This document shows, piece by piece, positions 7,141 through 17,732 of a stretch of 64,000 nucleotides of DNA. Each line of letters starts with the position of its first letter. Positions within the stretch are counted from its first letter, which is position 1. Source of the DNA: Psychroflexus torquis ATCC 700755 (lineage in GTDB: Bacteria; Bacteroidota; Bacteroidia; Flavobacteriales; Flavobacteriaceae). The notes under the pieces were generated by a model that was given only the letters and a program-made list of their open reading frames with translations, ran no database searches and had not been told where the DNA came from. The stretch spans positions 4,216,001 through 4,280,000 of the forward strand of contig NC_018721.1 in the NCBI RefSeq assembly GCF_000153485.2, given 5' to 3'. Made by a program: the position numbers and the translations under genes.

Positions 7141-8049
7141 TCAAAAGCCATATTTTACTTTTCTTATACTGTCTTTTTTCTCTTTTAGCACCAAAGGTGG
7201 CAAACCAATCGAAATTCGGTTGCTATCTACTTTTTTAAGGTCGTCTATCATATTCGCATATCCGCCACCTTGCGCATTGTAAGTTCCATAAATTTGAGGT
7301 TCATCATTGTATAAATAATATTGGTCAATCATAGTACCTAAAGCTCTTAGTGGTGCTGTCCCATTTCGAACAAACTCTTTGATTTTTGGAACGAAATAAT
7401 TCATTCGGATGCTATCTTTTGTGTGTAACAAAAATAATCCGACATCTACTGGATAATCCATCATATGTGGGCCAAGAAGTTCATCAGTTGGATATCCAAT
7501 ACTTTCAAAAAGTTCAATCAATCTTTCTTCATGTAATTTGTCGATACTATCCTGTTTTGTAAAATCAGATTTGCCATTCCCACCACGATACATTTGGTCA
7601 GCACTTCGCATCCAAATCAATTCGTCACGCAGTTTTAAATTAGCTTTATTCTCAAAGTCTTTTCTTAACACGTCATATTCTAAAACGAATTTTTTACCAT
7701 AATCTGATAATAGGAAATCATCAAAAATCTCATTGTTTTGAAATCTGCTTAATTTTACACCCTTTTTAATCTGCTTTTTTGCATAGTCATATGTAATATC
7801 ATACTTTTTCAAAATAGCGGAACTTTGTGTGAATTTACCTATTTCGTTAAAGGTTGTTGTATTTTTTGCTTTACAGGAGTTAAAGATGTCTTGGTATAAA
7901 TCAAATGCTTTTTCGTAATTTTCAATATCAAATTTGTAGTCAGCTCTATACATTATTTGGTAATAATCTGTAATGTAATTGCATTTATTTTTTGGCTCAT
8001 TTGCGCAACCAAGAAAAATTAAAATCAATAGTATTGAAAGTATTTTCAT
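7141..8049 (-). CDS. Lipoprotein with DUF6624-like domain
   Basis: Start ATG at 8049 gives a 302-residue protein with a lipoprotein signal, LILIFLGC, with Cys at about residue 15. An in-frame upstream start would only add residues read from the LIR. The C-terminal 170 residues carry DUF6624-type landmarks: an RSADQMYR segment, a GYPTDELLG turn and a final QIYGTYN, the equivalent of QxYGTQ in that family. The function of the family is unknown. The protein should sit in the inner or outer membrane leaflet facing the periplasm. Isolated gene, LIR upstream and dyad S4 downstream. Confidence 0.7.
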   Translation of the reverse strand: MKILSILLILIFLGCANEPKNKCNYITDYYQIMYRADYKFDIENYEKAFDLYQDIFNSCKAKNTTTFNEIGKFTQSSAILKKYDITYDYAKKQIKKGVKLSRFQNNEIFDDFLLSDYGKKFVLEYDVLRKDFENKANLKLRDELIWMRSADQMYRGGNGKSDFTKQDSIDKLHEERLIELFESIGYPTDELLGPHMMDYPVDVGLFLLHTKDSIRMNYFVPKIKEFVRNGTAPLRALGTMIDQYYLYNDEPQIYGTYNAQGGGYANMIDDLKKVDSNRISIGLPPLVLKEKKDSIRKVKYGF

Positions 8050-8055
8050 AGTTTT

Positions 8056-8235
8056 TTTCAATGTGGCGTTACCTATGGAAAACACAAAAAGTTGTATTAT
8101 CCAAATTATCAAGTAACTAATATAAGAACTTTCTATCGTCTTAAAAGTCTTAACACTAAGAACATGCTTTAATAAACACTGAAACCTCGGAACTAATTAA
8201 TCTACCTCTCAAATCACAAATTTGAGTACACTCAT
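8056..8235 (-). repeat. LIR copy 4, truncated (gene-start half only)
   Basis: The first 180 bp match the gene-start half of the other LIRs (GGAAAACACAAAAAG palindrome remnant, ATCGTCTTAAAAG, AACATGCTTTAATAAAC). Similarity then stops, and there is no terminator half. The truncation coincides with the change to the acyl-CoA ligase gene, which does not look like array cargo. Confidence 0.8.
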
Positions 8236-8620
8236 CTATAAATTTTGTTTTCTAGCATCTAAAAGTCAGATCAAAGACTACGTTATGTATTAATTGTTTA
8301 AGGTTTTAATACCCATAAATTGAAGGAATCTGGATAATAAGATCAACATCTATTTGCATTCTACAGACGTTTTATGGCGACAGAATTTCTAATTTGAGTA
8401 TTTATTGAAGACTAAAATATTTTATGCTTAGGGAATCTTACGCGAGGAGCAAGTAATACCAATTTTTGCATTTCAGCAAACACAGAAAAGGAAATCAATT
8501 CTTTTCTGTGTTCTGAAAAAATAGTTAACCTGCTTTTCGACTTCTAATTTTCGCGATTATTAGTTGAATTCAAAAATTACTATTTGACAAAACTATAGTC
8601 ATCCGTTGATTTATAGCATT
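8236..8620. other. Intergenic, no gene; hairpin at 8480-8513
   Basis: No coding region is supported. AACACAGAAAAG (8480-8491) pairs perfectly with CTTTTCTGTGTT (8502-8513). This is a plausible transcription terminator for the ligase gene, although the T run on the minus strand is short. Confidence 0.5.
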
Positions 8621-10417
8621 TTACTCGTTATACATTTTATCTATAATCACCTTGTATTTTTTCTGAATGACTTTTCGTTTTAGCTTTAAAGTTGCTGTGA
8701 TCTCTCCCGCTTCGATACTAAATTCTCTTGGTAACAATTTAAATTTTTTAATTTTTTCAAATACCGAAAAATCTTTTTGCAAGGCTTCAATTCGCTTTTC
8801 AAACATCTCTTTAATCTGACTGTTATTAATCAATTCTTCAACGTCTTTGTAGGCAATTTTATGCTCAGTGGCATATTTTTTTAAATTCTCAAAACTCGGA
8901 ACAGCCAATGCGGTTACATACTTCTGTTGGTCACCTACTACTGAAATTTGTTCAATAAAAGCATCGTTTATCAATGCCGTTTCTAATTTTTGAGGCGCAA
9001 TATATTTTCCGCCAGACGTTTTCATTAAATCTTTTATTCTGTCTGTAATAATTAAATTCCCTTTTTCATCTATCAGTCCAGCATCACCAGTTTTAAACCA
9101 ACCGTCTTCAAAAACATCGGCAGTTTCTTTTGGTTTTTTGTAATACCCTTTCATTACGCTAGGTCCTTTTACTAAAATTTCATCGTTTTCTCCTATTTTT
9201 ATTTGAGTACCATGAATTGCTTTTCCTGCAGAATTAAATTCGAAATGCTTATATCCAAATAGCGAGACGGTTGCTGTAGTTTCAGTTAAGCCGTAACCAC
9301 ATTTAATATTTAAACCAAAAGAATGAAAAAAAGACACCATATCGGGAGCTAAAGGGGCTCCTCCGCAAGGCATGAATTTTATGCGTCCACCAAAAACTTC
9401 TCTTAATTTGCTCAACACCAATTTATCTGCAATTTTGTGTTTCAACTTTAAAGCTAATGGTACTTTTATATCGTTTCGTTTGTATTTGTTAAAATAGGCG
9501 TTTCCAATACCCAAAGCCCAGCTGGCTAATTTCATTTTTGTAGGCGAAGCTTCTTTCCTTTTATCTTGAATTGCAGCATAAATTTTCTCGAAAATACGAG
9601 GAACTGTGCACATCACTGTTGGTTTTACCTCTTTTAATACCTCGGCGATTAACTTCGGATTTTGGTTGAAATATACTTTTATGCCTCGATGCAAACAAAA
9701 GAAAACCCAGCTTCTCTCATAAATATGACTCAATGGTAAAAAGCTTAATGAAGAATCTTTTTCTGAAACAAACAATTCAAAATCATGCGCTACTAACGAC
9801 TGCATAAAGCTTGTATGATCCAGCATGACTCCTTTGGGTTCTCCGGTAGTGCCTGAAGTATAGATAATACTTGCCAAATCGGTTGACTTGCATTCGTAAT
9901 ATCTTTTTTGAAGCTCTGTTTCAATGGTTTCATTCGCTTTTAAAACCAAAAAATCATTTAGATGAATTGAGTTTTCGTTGTCCTCGATGTTTATGTCTTC
10001 GCAAAGACTAACTATGTATTTTAAGTTGCTATTAGTTTTTGAAATTTGCAGTGTTTTGTCATATTCTTCCTGCCCCCCCACAAAAACCAAATTTATTTCA
10101 GCATCGTTTACAATGTATTCAACCTCCTTCTTTGAATTTGTTGCGTAAATAGGAACCGTCACTGCTCTTATGCTCATTATGGCAATATCTGCTGTGATCC
10201 ATTCGGGCATGTTTTCAGCGAATATGGCAATATTTTGATGTTCTTTTATTCCGTAATTCAATAATGCTTTTGACAGGTTTTGAATTTTGTCGCCAAAATC
10301 CGTCCATGAAATTCCAACCCATGTATTCAATTTATCATCCTTGTAATAAATTGAATTTGCACCCTGATATTGCTGTACGTTGTTTCTTATTTCTGTGCCA
10401 ATATGACTGTTTTCCAT
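8621..10417 (-). CDS. Long-chain fatty-acid--CoA ligase (AMP-forming)
   Basis: This 598-residue ANL-superfamily enzyme is most like the COG1022 (FAA1-type) long-chain acyl-CoA synthetases of Bacteroidetes. It activates fatty acids to acyl-CoA through an acyl-AMP intermediate. The P-loop-like motif IIYTSGTTGEPKGV is near residue 187, the GYGLTETTA motif near 376, and the TGD...DRIKDLMKTSGGKYI hinge and adenylation segment near 445-475. The length is normal and there is no frameshift. This is a typical housekeeping gene, unlike the small hypotheticals on each side. It marks either backbone inside the array or a recombination junction, since both flanking LIRs are partial. Confidence 0.92.
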   Translation of the reverse strand: MENSHIGTEIRNNVQQYQGANSIYYKDDKLNTWVGISWTDFGDKIQNLSKALLNYGIKEHQNIAIFAENMPEWITADIAIMSIRAVTVPIYATNSKKEVEYIVNDAEINLVFVGGQEEYDKTLQISKTNSNLKYIVSLCEDINIEDNENSIHLNDFLVLKANETIETELQKRYYECKSTDLASIIYTSGTTGEPKGVMLDHTSFMQSLVAHDFELFVSEKDSSLSFLPLSHIYERSWVFFCLHRGIKVYFNQNPKLIAEVLKEVKPTVMCTVPRIFEKIYAAIQDKRKEASPTKMKLASWALGIGNAYFNKYKRNDIKVPLALKLKHKIADKLVLSKLREVFGGRIKFMPCGGAPLAPDMVSFFHSFGLNIKCGYGLTETTATVSLFGYKHFEFNSAGKAIHGTQIKIGENDEILVKGPSVMKGYYKKPKETADVFEDGWFKTGDAGLIDEKGNLIITDRIKDLMKTSGGKYIAPQKLETALINDAFIEQISVVGDQQKYVTALAVPSFENLKKYATEHKIAYKDVEELINNSQIKEMFEKRIEALQKDFSVFEKIKKFKLLPREFSIEAGEITATLKLKRKVIQKKYKVIIDKMYNE

Positions 10418-10832
10418 TTATAATTTAGCTTTTTATATTTTGAAATCTTAACTAATATAGTGGCATAAAGATACGAAGATTTACTGCGATTAGAGAAGGT
10501 AAGCGGAATATAAAAACCACTGCGCTACTTCAGTAGTGTTGTCTGTTCTCAGGGAAAACATATCCATTTTTTAAAAAAAATAGCCATGAATTTGATTCGC
10601 CTGTTGCTGCTGTTCGGGTCTAAAAAAACACGATAACAAAACTCAAAGAATCACGAATATAAATCTATAAGTCAAGAATAATAGTTTCTCAAGATTAATA
10701 AAGAAAAGTGTTGTTTTTTAGCTCAATCTTTTGCTGGTAAATCGTAGTCTGTTTTCTATAATTGATAGCTTTAAGGTTTTGTTAAATTCCCATTTTCGAA
10801 GTAGACTTTCCATTGTTCAATTAGTGCAGCTT
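10418..10832. repeat. Intergenic with LIR copy 5 (terminator half only, 10622-10740)
   Basis: Positions 10418-10620 hold the leader of the ligase gene with nothing recognisable. Positions 10622-10740 match the terminator half of the LIRs (AACTCAAAGAATCACG...GATTAATAAAGAAAAGTG). Together with the half copy at 8056-8235, the ligase gene is bracketed by one complementary pair of LIR halves. The remaining 90 bp are empty. Confidence 0.7.
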
Positions 10833-11516
10833 CTATCTTAGTATTTTTCGTTCATCAATCAACTTGCAATTGTCTATTGGAATAGTTTTCCTTTTGCTGA
10901 TTTTATTCAATTCACAAAATTCAATAGTATCAATTTTCCCTATCCACTCTATGATGTAGTCATATTCATAAAAAGTCCTTTCTTTACTTCCAGTCAATGT
11001 GAAATCGGATTTTCCATTTATTTTATATCTAATAGGTTTAGAGTGTTTTAGGTCACAGATTTTATGGTTCTCCCGTTTAGGAATTCCAATTCTCTTTGAA
11101 TTTGATTCATAATCAAGAAAAACTTCATAGGTATCTTTGTTAGATTTTTTTAATTTGAAAAATTCAAAAGCTTTAGGGCTATCTAATTGTATTAAGGTAT
11201 AGAAACTTTCGTGATTTGATAGTATAGATTTTGTCGGCACATTCTTAAAGGAATTTGATACATCAGTATTTTTGATATGTTTATTCTCTAAGAAAGATAA
11301 CCATCCTTTAGTATCTTGAATAATAGTTACATCTGCTGTTTCAAAATCTGGAAATTTCTTGTAGTGAATGGGTAACATCAGTATGTCGTTTTCTAAATAG
11401 CCTTGCCTAGAATCAAACGACATATCGATATCCTGAAAATGCTTTCTATTTTCAGGATTGTAAGTAGATTTAGTAAAAACCCCCTTCGATTTATAAATTT
11501 GAATTACATCAATCAT
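10833..11516 (-). CDS. Hypothetical protein
   Basis: This 227-residue protein has no signal peptide or membrane segment and a mixed, mainly beta composition. The basic C-terminus contains NKISKRKTIPIDN. I recognise no family or catalytic motif. It ends next to a LIR half and is separated from the DUF3999 gene by 116 bp, so it could be the last gene of the DUF2339-DUF3999 transcription unit. Cytoplasmic location is inferred only from the lack of export signals. Confidence 0.6.
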   Translation of the reverse strand: MIDVIQIYKSKGVFTKSTYNPENRKHFQDIDMSFDSRQGYLENDILMLPIHYKKFPDFETADVTIIQDTKGWLSFLENKHIKNTDVSNSFKNVPTKSILSNHESFYTLIQLDSPKAFEFFKLKKSNKDTYEVFLDYESNSKRIGIPKRENHKICDLKHSKPIRYKINGKSDFTLTGSKERTFYEYDYIIEWIGKIDTIEFCELNKISKRKTIPIDNCKLIDERKILR

Positions 11517-11632
11517 TCTAAAAGCTAATGAATTTGTTAAGATGGCTTTTTTGTAATATAGACTCTTTTCTATTCAATTTTTATTCCTGTCTATGTCATC
11601 AGTTTTTTGAATCTTAGAAACAGAAAGCATTT

Positions 11633-12868
11633 TTATTTTTTTCTTATCATTTTTACTGAAAACCATCCGAGCAATAAAATTATTATTGTCATGATTGTCC
11701 ATAGCCAATTTTTGTTTTTGAAAAGGGGGTCCGTTACCGGAACTTCCTCCCTTTCAATTGTTTGTTCGTTACCTAATTCTATCGCTGTTATTGTCTCTGG
11801 AATCTTGTCTGTAAATCGGTTAATGTCATAATATGCTTTTACTGCTTTGCTTTTTCCGTAGGTTAGGTAATAGGTTGCTGGCTCAGTAAAGCGAGTTACT
11901 AATTCATGAACGTTCCCTTTTATCTGGATTTTATCAAGAGTCAAAGATTGATTATCTTGATTATGAATAACTATTTTTAGTTTTTGAATTATCAAACTGT
12001 TGGTTTTAAACTCATTTTTTTCAAATGAGTTTAGTGTTCCCATAGTTAAATTGCGGTAATTATATGTCCATCCTTGTTCCGTTTGTACACTATCTGAAAG
12101 GTATTTTATTGTCAATGGCCGATAATAGTCAAATGAGTTAATCGCATTAATTTTAATATAACTTACAGGAACAGGAGATTGCAATTCGATGTCTACTATT
12201 GTCTGCTTGGTTTCTTTATTCTCTTTTGTAAGCGTTTTCTTAATAGGATAATCTCTAAACACACCTTCTGTAATGTTTTGTCGTGTAATACTAATAGATT
12301 TTAAATCAGGCTTTTCTCTACTGTTCACTACAAGAAATCTAAAAAAACGGTACTTCGAATTTGGAAAGCTTAGTTTGCTAAATTGGAAGTCTGTTAATTC
12401 ATTTTTGATTGCTAAAATTCGATAATCATCAATAATGGTAAACCATTCTTGTTGATTTTGACTCCCTTCTAGTTTAAGTTGCCAGTCAAAATTTTGCTGC
12501 TTAAATTTTAGTTTGATTTGATTAATTGTTTCTATTGAAGGAATTTCAAAAGTAAAAAAATAACCTTTGTCACTACGAGAGGTGTTCAGTATTTTAAAAA
12601 CTGCTTCTTTGCTAGATAGCTCATCTGTTAGTGTACGAAGCAAGTAAGGTGATTCAATAGTATCATTACTTGCTGTTATACCAAAAACTCTAATATCAGA
12701 TAAGTCTGGTGAAACCTTTTCGAAAATGTCATTTGGCAAAACTATTTTGTGCCATTGCTTATTAATTCCTTTTAATTCTCTTTTGTTGCTATACTGTTGC
12801 ATTTGTCCATGTGAATATGAAAATGCTAGCAGAAATAAGGAAATAGTTATTTTAATTCTCAATCTCAT
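11633..12868 (-). CDS. DUF3999 family membrane-anchored protein
   Basis: This 411-residue protein has an N-terminal signal peptide (SLFLLAFSYSHGQ), a large beta-rich exported region and a single C-terminal membrane anchor (WTIMTIIILLLGWFSV) followed by MIRKK. That layout and its position directly after a DUF2339 gene match DUF3999, a family of unknown function that is nearly always the DUF2339 partner. The start overlaps the end of the DUF2339 gene by 17 bp, suggesting translational coupling. Because the upstream partner is broken by an intron and a stop codon, translation of this gene may be reduced. Confidence 0.8.
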   Translation of the reverse strand: MRLRIKITISLFLLAFSYSHGQMQQYSNKRELKGINKQWHKIVLPNDIFEKVSPDLSDIRVFGITASNDTIESPYLLRTLTDELSSKEAVFKILNTSRSDKGYFFTFEIPSIETINQIKLKFKQQNFDWQLKLEGSQNQQEWFTIIDDYRILAIKNELTDFQFSKLSFPNSKYRFFRFLVVNSREKPDLKSISITRQNITEGVFRDYPIKKTLTKENKETKQTIVDIELQSPVPVSYIKINAINSFDYYRPLTIKYLSDSVQTEQGWTYNYRNLTMGTLNSFEKNEFKTNSLIIQKLKIVIHNQDNQSLTLDKIQIKGNVHELVTRFTEPATYYLTYGKSKAVKAYYDINRFTDKIPETITAIELGNEQTIEREEVPVTDPLFKNKNWLWTIMTIIILLLGWFSVKMIRKK

Positions 12869-14114
12869 CAGATATAATATGCTTGTTTTTGTTGTATAAA
12901 AATGAAATAATTAAAAGCAGAATTCCTAACGATACAAATACAATTGTTTTTGCAATGGTGTTAAGATGCGAAATATCATATAAAAAAAGCTTTATAAGTG
13001 TTATTCCAAACAGTATAATAGCTCCAACTCGTAAGTGTTTCTTGTTTTTCCAAATGCCCAAAACTATAAGTAATAATGAATAAACTCCCCAAAGAATACT
13101 CAGTCCAAGTTTGTAGGATTCTTTATATTCTGCAATATCCATCCAATTTATTAATTCGCTGCTGAAAATCCATATTGTAGAGATATGGAGGATAAAATCA
13201 AATATTTTTTTAAAATTTCGATGCATAAATTTTTGCCTTGTAGCCTTATAACACATAAAAAGTGTGATAGCTATGAATACAAATGAAACATATCTTATGC
13301 CAATATTAAAAACTCCAGATTTATAGTATTCTAATAAGGATTGATCTAAATAGGTTTCGCGTAATTCGCTAAAGGCATAAAGACCTTGAGTTAAAAAGAC
13401 AAGCATGGTAAACGCAATTAAACTGAAAGTGATTAACCCCACCTTTTTATCTTGTAATTTCCTTGTATTCAAAAAAGATAAAACCGAAACAAAAAGTAAA
13501 GAATAATCAATAATCCATATTGTTTTAAAGTGGCTAATGTCGTAGTTTCTATAGAAGTTATAATATTGATCACTTTCTGAATTGATTGAAAGAGCAGAAT
13601 CTATATACAGTTGATCCCAATAATTTGCTATCTCCATCCTAAAGGCATAATAAATAGTTATAAACAGCATTGCAGGAATGGAAAAGTATATGATTTTAGA
13701 AAATCTTTTTTTTAAGATGAAAGCGTGAGAATAGTTTTTATTTCTATTCAGAAAATTGATAAATCCAAAAGCTGCAATAAATAATAGAGATGTAAGAAAA
13801 TTGATATTAAGCAGAGGAGTTATTCTTGTTTCTGGTTGCTCTACATAATAACCATCATAGACAGTTGTCCAGTCTTGGAAAATGCTGAAAAATGCTAAAA
13901 ACATTAAAATATAAGATAGATCTTCATAAATGGCAATAGCTTTTGTCCTTCCTATCCAAAATAGTAAAGCTGCTTCTCCAATCCATAATAACGTAACCTA
14001 GTTACCATCTAATTGTACGGGAATTGTAATGGTAATAAATACCAATACCAAACCAGATACTAAATAAAATAGGTTTTTATCTGCTAATTTTTGTTTGTAA
14101 ATTATTGCACTAAC
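12852..14114 (-). pseudogene. DUF2339 membrane protein, exon 2 (with internal stop)
   Basis: This is the second part of the DUF2339 gene, downstream of the group II intron. Reading from 14114, the protein continues VSAIIYKQKLADK and then a series of about ten membrane segments to the natural stop at 12852. An in-frame TAG at 13998-14000 interrupts TIPVQLDGN-VTLLWIGEA. The family has tryptophan there, so a single TGG-to-TAG change killed the frame. ATG at 13904 could restart only the last 350 residues. DUF2339 proteins are polytopic membrane proteins of unknown role. Confidence 0.85.
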
Positions 14115-16059
14115 ATCGAGTAGACAAGGGGAATTTCACCCCAAGCCTCTCACAGAACCGTGCTTGAAAGTCTCCCCTCACACGGCTCTTGTTGTACAAA
14201 TCTAAGCGATAATGTTTATCTGAGAAAAGTTCCAATGGTAAAACAAAGTAGGAAATTGCTTTCTTACCGTTGCCAACCATTTGTACCCTTTCCTAATACT
14301 GGTTTTATAACGCTTATACCTTTTCCTTGCCCACCAAACTAATCGTTTACTTAGTAATCGAAAGACTTTTGTAAGTTCATACATCTTAAATTTACCATAG
14401 TAACGCACCCATCCCCTAATCATTGGATTAAGGTATTGTGCCACTCCTACAATGCTTTTAAACGTAAGTTTATTTACCTTGAGTTCTTCGAGCTTGTCTG
14501 CGATTCGTTTTCTTGAACTAATACTTATAGCACAATCATAACCTAAAAATAGCTTTCTCTTTTTCTTAGAATAAGCTGTTCTTGGTTGAAAAGAGTATCC
14601 CAAAAAATCAAATCTGACCATTGGGTGATTTTCTTTTCTTCTGTAATCTCGGCAATAGACAATTTTTGTCTTTTTAGGATGTAATTCTAATCCTACCGAT
14701 TCCATTCTTTGATGTACTAATTGCAGTATTTGTTCCGCATGAGCTTTTGTATTACAGTGTAATATCACATCATCGGCATAACGAGTGAAAACTACATTTT
14801 TGTCTACCTTTTCCAACCATGTATCAAAAGCGTAATGCAGAAAAAGATTTGCCAGTAAGGGACTGATTACTCCGCCTTGTGGCGTTCCTTTTCCTTTCCT
14901 TTGGGTCAGTTTTCCAGACTTTGTAACAACGGGTGCTTCCAGCCATCGTGTGATGTAGAGTTTAACCCAATTTTCAGGTACATGTTTCTCTACTGCAAGC
15001 ATCAGTTTGTTATGGTCTATATTGTCAAAGAAACCTTTGATGTCTAAGTCAATACCCAGTTTTTCTTCCAACAGTTCTCTCTTACCCTGATAATGCTTGA
15101 TGAGCACTTCTCTTTGGTCGATAGCCGTAAGAATTTGGACTGAATACTAACTCTAATCTTGGTTCAAAAAACATTTTAACCACCATTTGCCTACTCTGTC
15201 ACTAATAGTGGGTATACCCAATTTACGGATTGTACCGTCTTTCTTTGATATCTCTACTTCTTTGACAGGTGGGGGGAAATAACTCCCTGATGCCATCCGA
15301 TTCCAAAGTTTGTAAAGGTGTTTACTGCGGTTGGCATCAAATTCTTGCATACCAATAGCATCTATTCCCGCACTTCCTTTGTTGGAACGCACTTTTTGAT
15401 AAGCCTCCCAAACCATTAGGCGACTTATCGGTATTGATTTTGTTTCATTCCATAAATTCATCCTCACATTTTGTAAGTTGATTCGTAAAATGCAACTGTA
15501 CAACTTAACCCCTTTGCTCCAGTTTCATTACAAAACCTTCTTCACTACTACGGATTAATCTGCCTCTGCTTATAACTTCGGTATTCTATCTCTCGATTGT
15601 TTCGATTGTATATTTCCCTTTGACTTGTAGCGAATCCTAATGCGGTAGCCTTACACAAGTCTATCATTCATAAGCAGTTTCCCAAGTTCCGTAAATAAGC
15701 CTGAATAAAGTTCTTGCCATCTGAATGACGCCAGTCTTACAGAAAATAAATAGGTTATCTCTGTAATTAATAGTATCAATACTATTACTTTTCACTCCGT
15801 ATCATACTTCGTAGCTTTTGACTGGAGGTTCCTACTTCTCGACACCTCTTCAATGGTTCACTTTAGTTCAACTCCTTTATTCGTACCTGCTAATCTCCAG
15901 GACTAGATTCTCCTAAACGCTCAATACCAAGACTATTAATCAAAGCACCTTTAGGTGGTTTAAAGCCATCGCCTATACAACGACTCTGATGGACCTACCA
16001 TCATCTTAATTACAGCATTCAACCATTTTATTTATTGCCATGGTTGATTCTTGGCACAC
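14115..16059 (-). mobile_element. Group II intron inserted in the DUF2339 gene
   Basis: The intron is 1945 bp. Its 5' end is GTGTGCC at 16059-16053, matching the GUGYG rule. Domain V, GAGCCGTGTGAGGGGAG...GCACGGTTC, lies at 14188-14155. Domain VI follows and the 3' end is CTACTCGAT at 14115. Removing exactly these bases joins CATTTCATA to GTTAGTGCA in frame and gives HFIVSAIIYK, as expected for DUF2339. The ribozyme core (domains I-III) occupies about 15504-16059, and a reverse-transcriptase ORF sits in domain IV. Boundaries come from the exon frame and are not experimental. Confidence 0.9.
14202..15461 (-). pseudogene. ltrA: Group II intron reverse transcriptase/maturase, frameshifted
   Basis: This is an LtrA-type intron-encoded protein in at least two frames. 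The N-terminal RT part (NKGSAGIDAIG..., ISDRVG) stops at 15153. A middle piece is readable only in another frame (MVVKMFFEPRLE, SYGYRPKRSAHQA). From about 15107 a third stretch continues with LDIKGFFDNIDH, the catalytic FTRYADDVILHC (YADD), the maturase GIM-type segment RGWVRYYGKF and a basic C-terminus. Two indels, near 15170 and 15110, separate the parts. Unless these are sequence errors, the intron cannot make its own maturase and would need help in trans to splice or move. Confidence 0.85.
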
Positions 16060-17175
16060 TATGAAATGTAGGATTGCATTACAAAGAGTGAAAATCCCTA
16101 ATAATTGTTTTCCTGTTTCATGGTCATCGAGAATAGCATAGCCAACTCCATAAAAAATAAAGGAATTTATTAGTAATAATGCAATGTTTTCAATTCCAAA
16201 TTTCTCTTTCTTAATTAATTTGTAGGCCAGAAACACAAGGTAAAATATGACGAAAAATATGGATAGAAACGTGAGTGCTAAACCATAATAGGCCTCTGTT
16301 TGATAATTTGACACATACCATAAAAAGAATATGAGCCATGTGAGACCAAATGAAGAATAGTAAAGTGGTTTCCAATATTTTTTGAATGAGATAACAAGAA
16401 TACCTACATTAATAATTGCCATATAACTAAAAAGAATTGCGACTTGTCCTGAATTTTCACTTAATAAGTAAGGCACTGCATACGCGCCAACGAGTCCAAT
16501 ATGAGCTATAACCTGTTTGTTATAGTTTATTGCAGCCACAACCGTAAAAACCGTAAAAACGACCATTAATAAAAAGGCCATTGTTTGTGGAATCAAGTCA
16601 TAAAAACTATAAGCAGAATAGGTAATAAAATACATAATAGCAATAGCACCACTTACGAGTACAGCACTATAATTTTCGTAATTTTTCTTTAATTTAATAC
16701 CAAATCCTAATAATCCGATTCCTGCTAAGTATCCTAATATTATTCTTGTAAGTGGACTAATTAAATCATTCTCAATAGAATATTTCGCACCTATGGCAAC
16801 ACCAATCACGGTGATAATAATTCCGATTTTATTAATTAGGTTTTCACCAATAAATTTTTCAAGATCTAATTTTATTTTTGGTGGTTTGTTAACTGGTGTG
16901 TCTGTTTCTCTAGGTAATTCCTTTTTTATTTGTTGCTCAGAAGAAGAAGAAGAATCGAGGGTTGTTTTCGCTTTTGCGATTTCAAAGTCACTATCTATTA
17001 TAGGTTTATCTTCTTTTATGTCTACTTTTTCAATATTTCTTTCTGTCTCATAGCTTTGAAGGTTCGTTATTTCAATTCGTAAACTGTCGATATCTCTTGA
17101 AAAGTCATCTTGTCTTTTTAAAAGATTTTCTAGTTTACTGAGAAGCTGATTTATTTTATCTTGATTGTTAGTCAT
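16060..17175 (-). pseudogene. DUF2339 membrane protein, exon 1
   Basis: This is the N-terminal 372 residues, from ATG at 17175 (MTNNQDKINQLLSKLENLL) to HFI at the intron junction. It has an N-terminal coiled coil (about 1-50), an acidic linker rich in Ser and Glu (SSSSSEQQIKKE), the conserved DUF2339 entry LEKFIGENLINKIGIIITVIG, and then about ten hydrophobic segments. An in-frame ATG at 17241 is read from the LIR and is unlikely to be used. Beyond the junction, unspliced message runs into the intron and stops at 16006. The gene works only if the intron is spliced and the stop at 13998 is bypassed. Confidence 0.85.
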
Positions 17176-17182
17176 TTTTTTC

Positions 17183-17640
17183 AATGTGAAGCAACGTATG
17201 GATAACTCAACAAGTTGTGTTATCTCCATTTTATTATTCATATAAACTTAGTGATTTTTTTATTGTCTTAAAAATATTAACATTAAAAACATGCTTTGAT
17301 AAACGGTGAAATCTCGAAGGCAATTAATCTACATATCAAATCACACTATTAGAGTACACTCTATAATAAATTCTTTTTTATTGCTACTCATAGGCAAATC
17401 AATAGCTGTTTAATGGTCTCCAATAGCCCTACAATTAACTTGGATTGGATAACCAACGGCTTTTTGTAAACCCGTGGGTTACACTGTTGGTTATGAAGTT
17501 GAAAGTTTCTATTTTGTCTATATAATTAAAAGTATAAACAAAAAAAACTCAAAGAATCACAAATGTGAATCTTTGAGTCTAGACTACTAGTGTCTCAAAA
17601 TTAATGGAGAAAAGAATTGTTTTTTATCAAAGCTATTTTT
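17183..17640 (-). repeat. LIR copy 6 (subtype A, complete)
   Basis: Gene-start palindrome GGATAACTCAAC...GTTGTGTTATC is at about 17198-17222. The CCAACGGC...CCGTGGG pair is near 17452-17478. The terminator hairpin CTCAAAGAATCACA...TGTGAATCTTTGAG is at 17548-17577 with an eight-base A run on the plus strand. It separates the DUF2339 gene from the 17733 lipoprotein gene. Confidence 0.9.
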
Positions 17641-17732
17641 TAGCCTTTGCTGTTTGTCTTTTCAATTATTCTTAATAAGAGAATTTAAATTGAGCAATTA
17701 AAATTCTACTTTTATAGTTGTTTTGTCAGTTG

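Noticed and set aside
14160..14342. Plus-strand open frame at the 3' end of the intron
   Set aside because: It covers intron domain V and the antisense of the maturase; it is not a gene.
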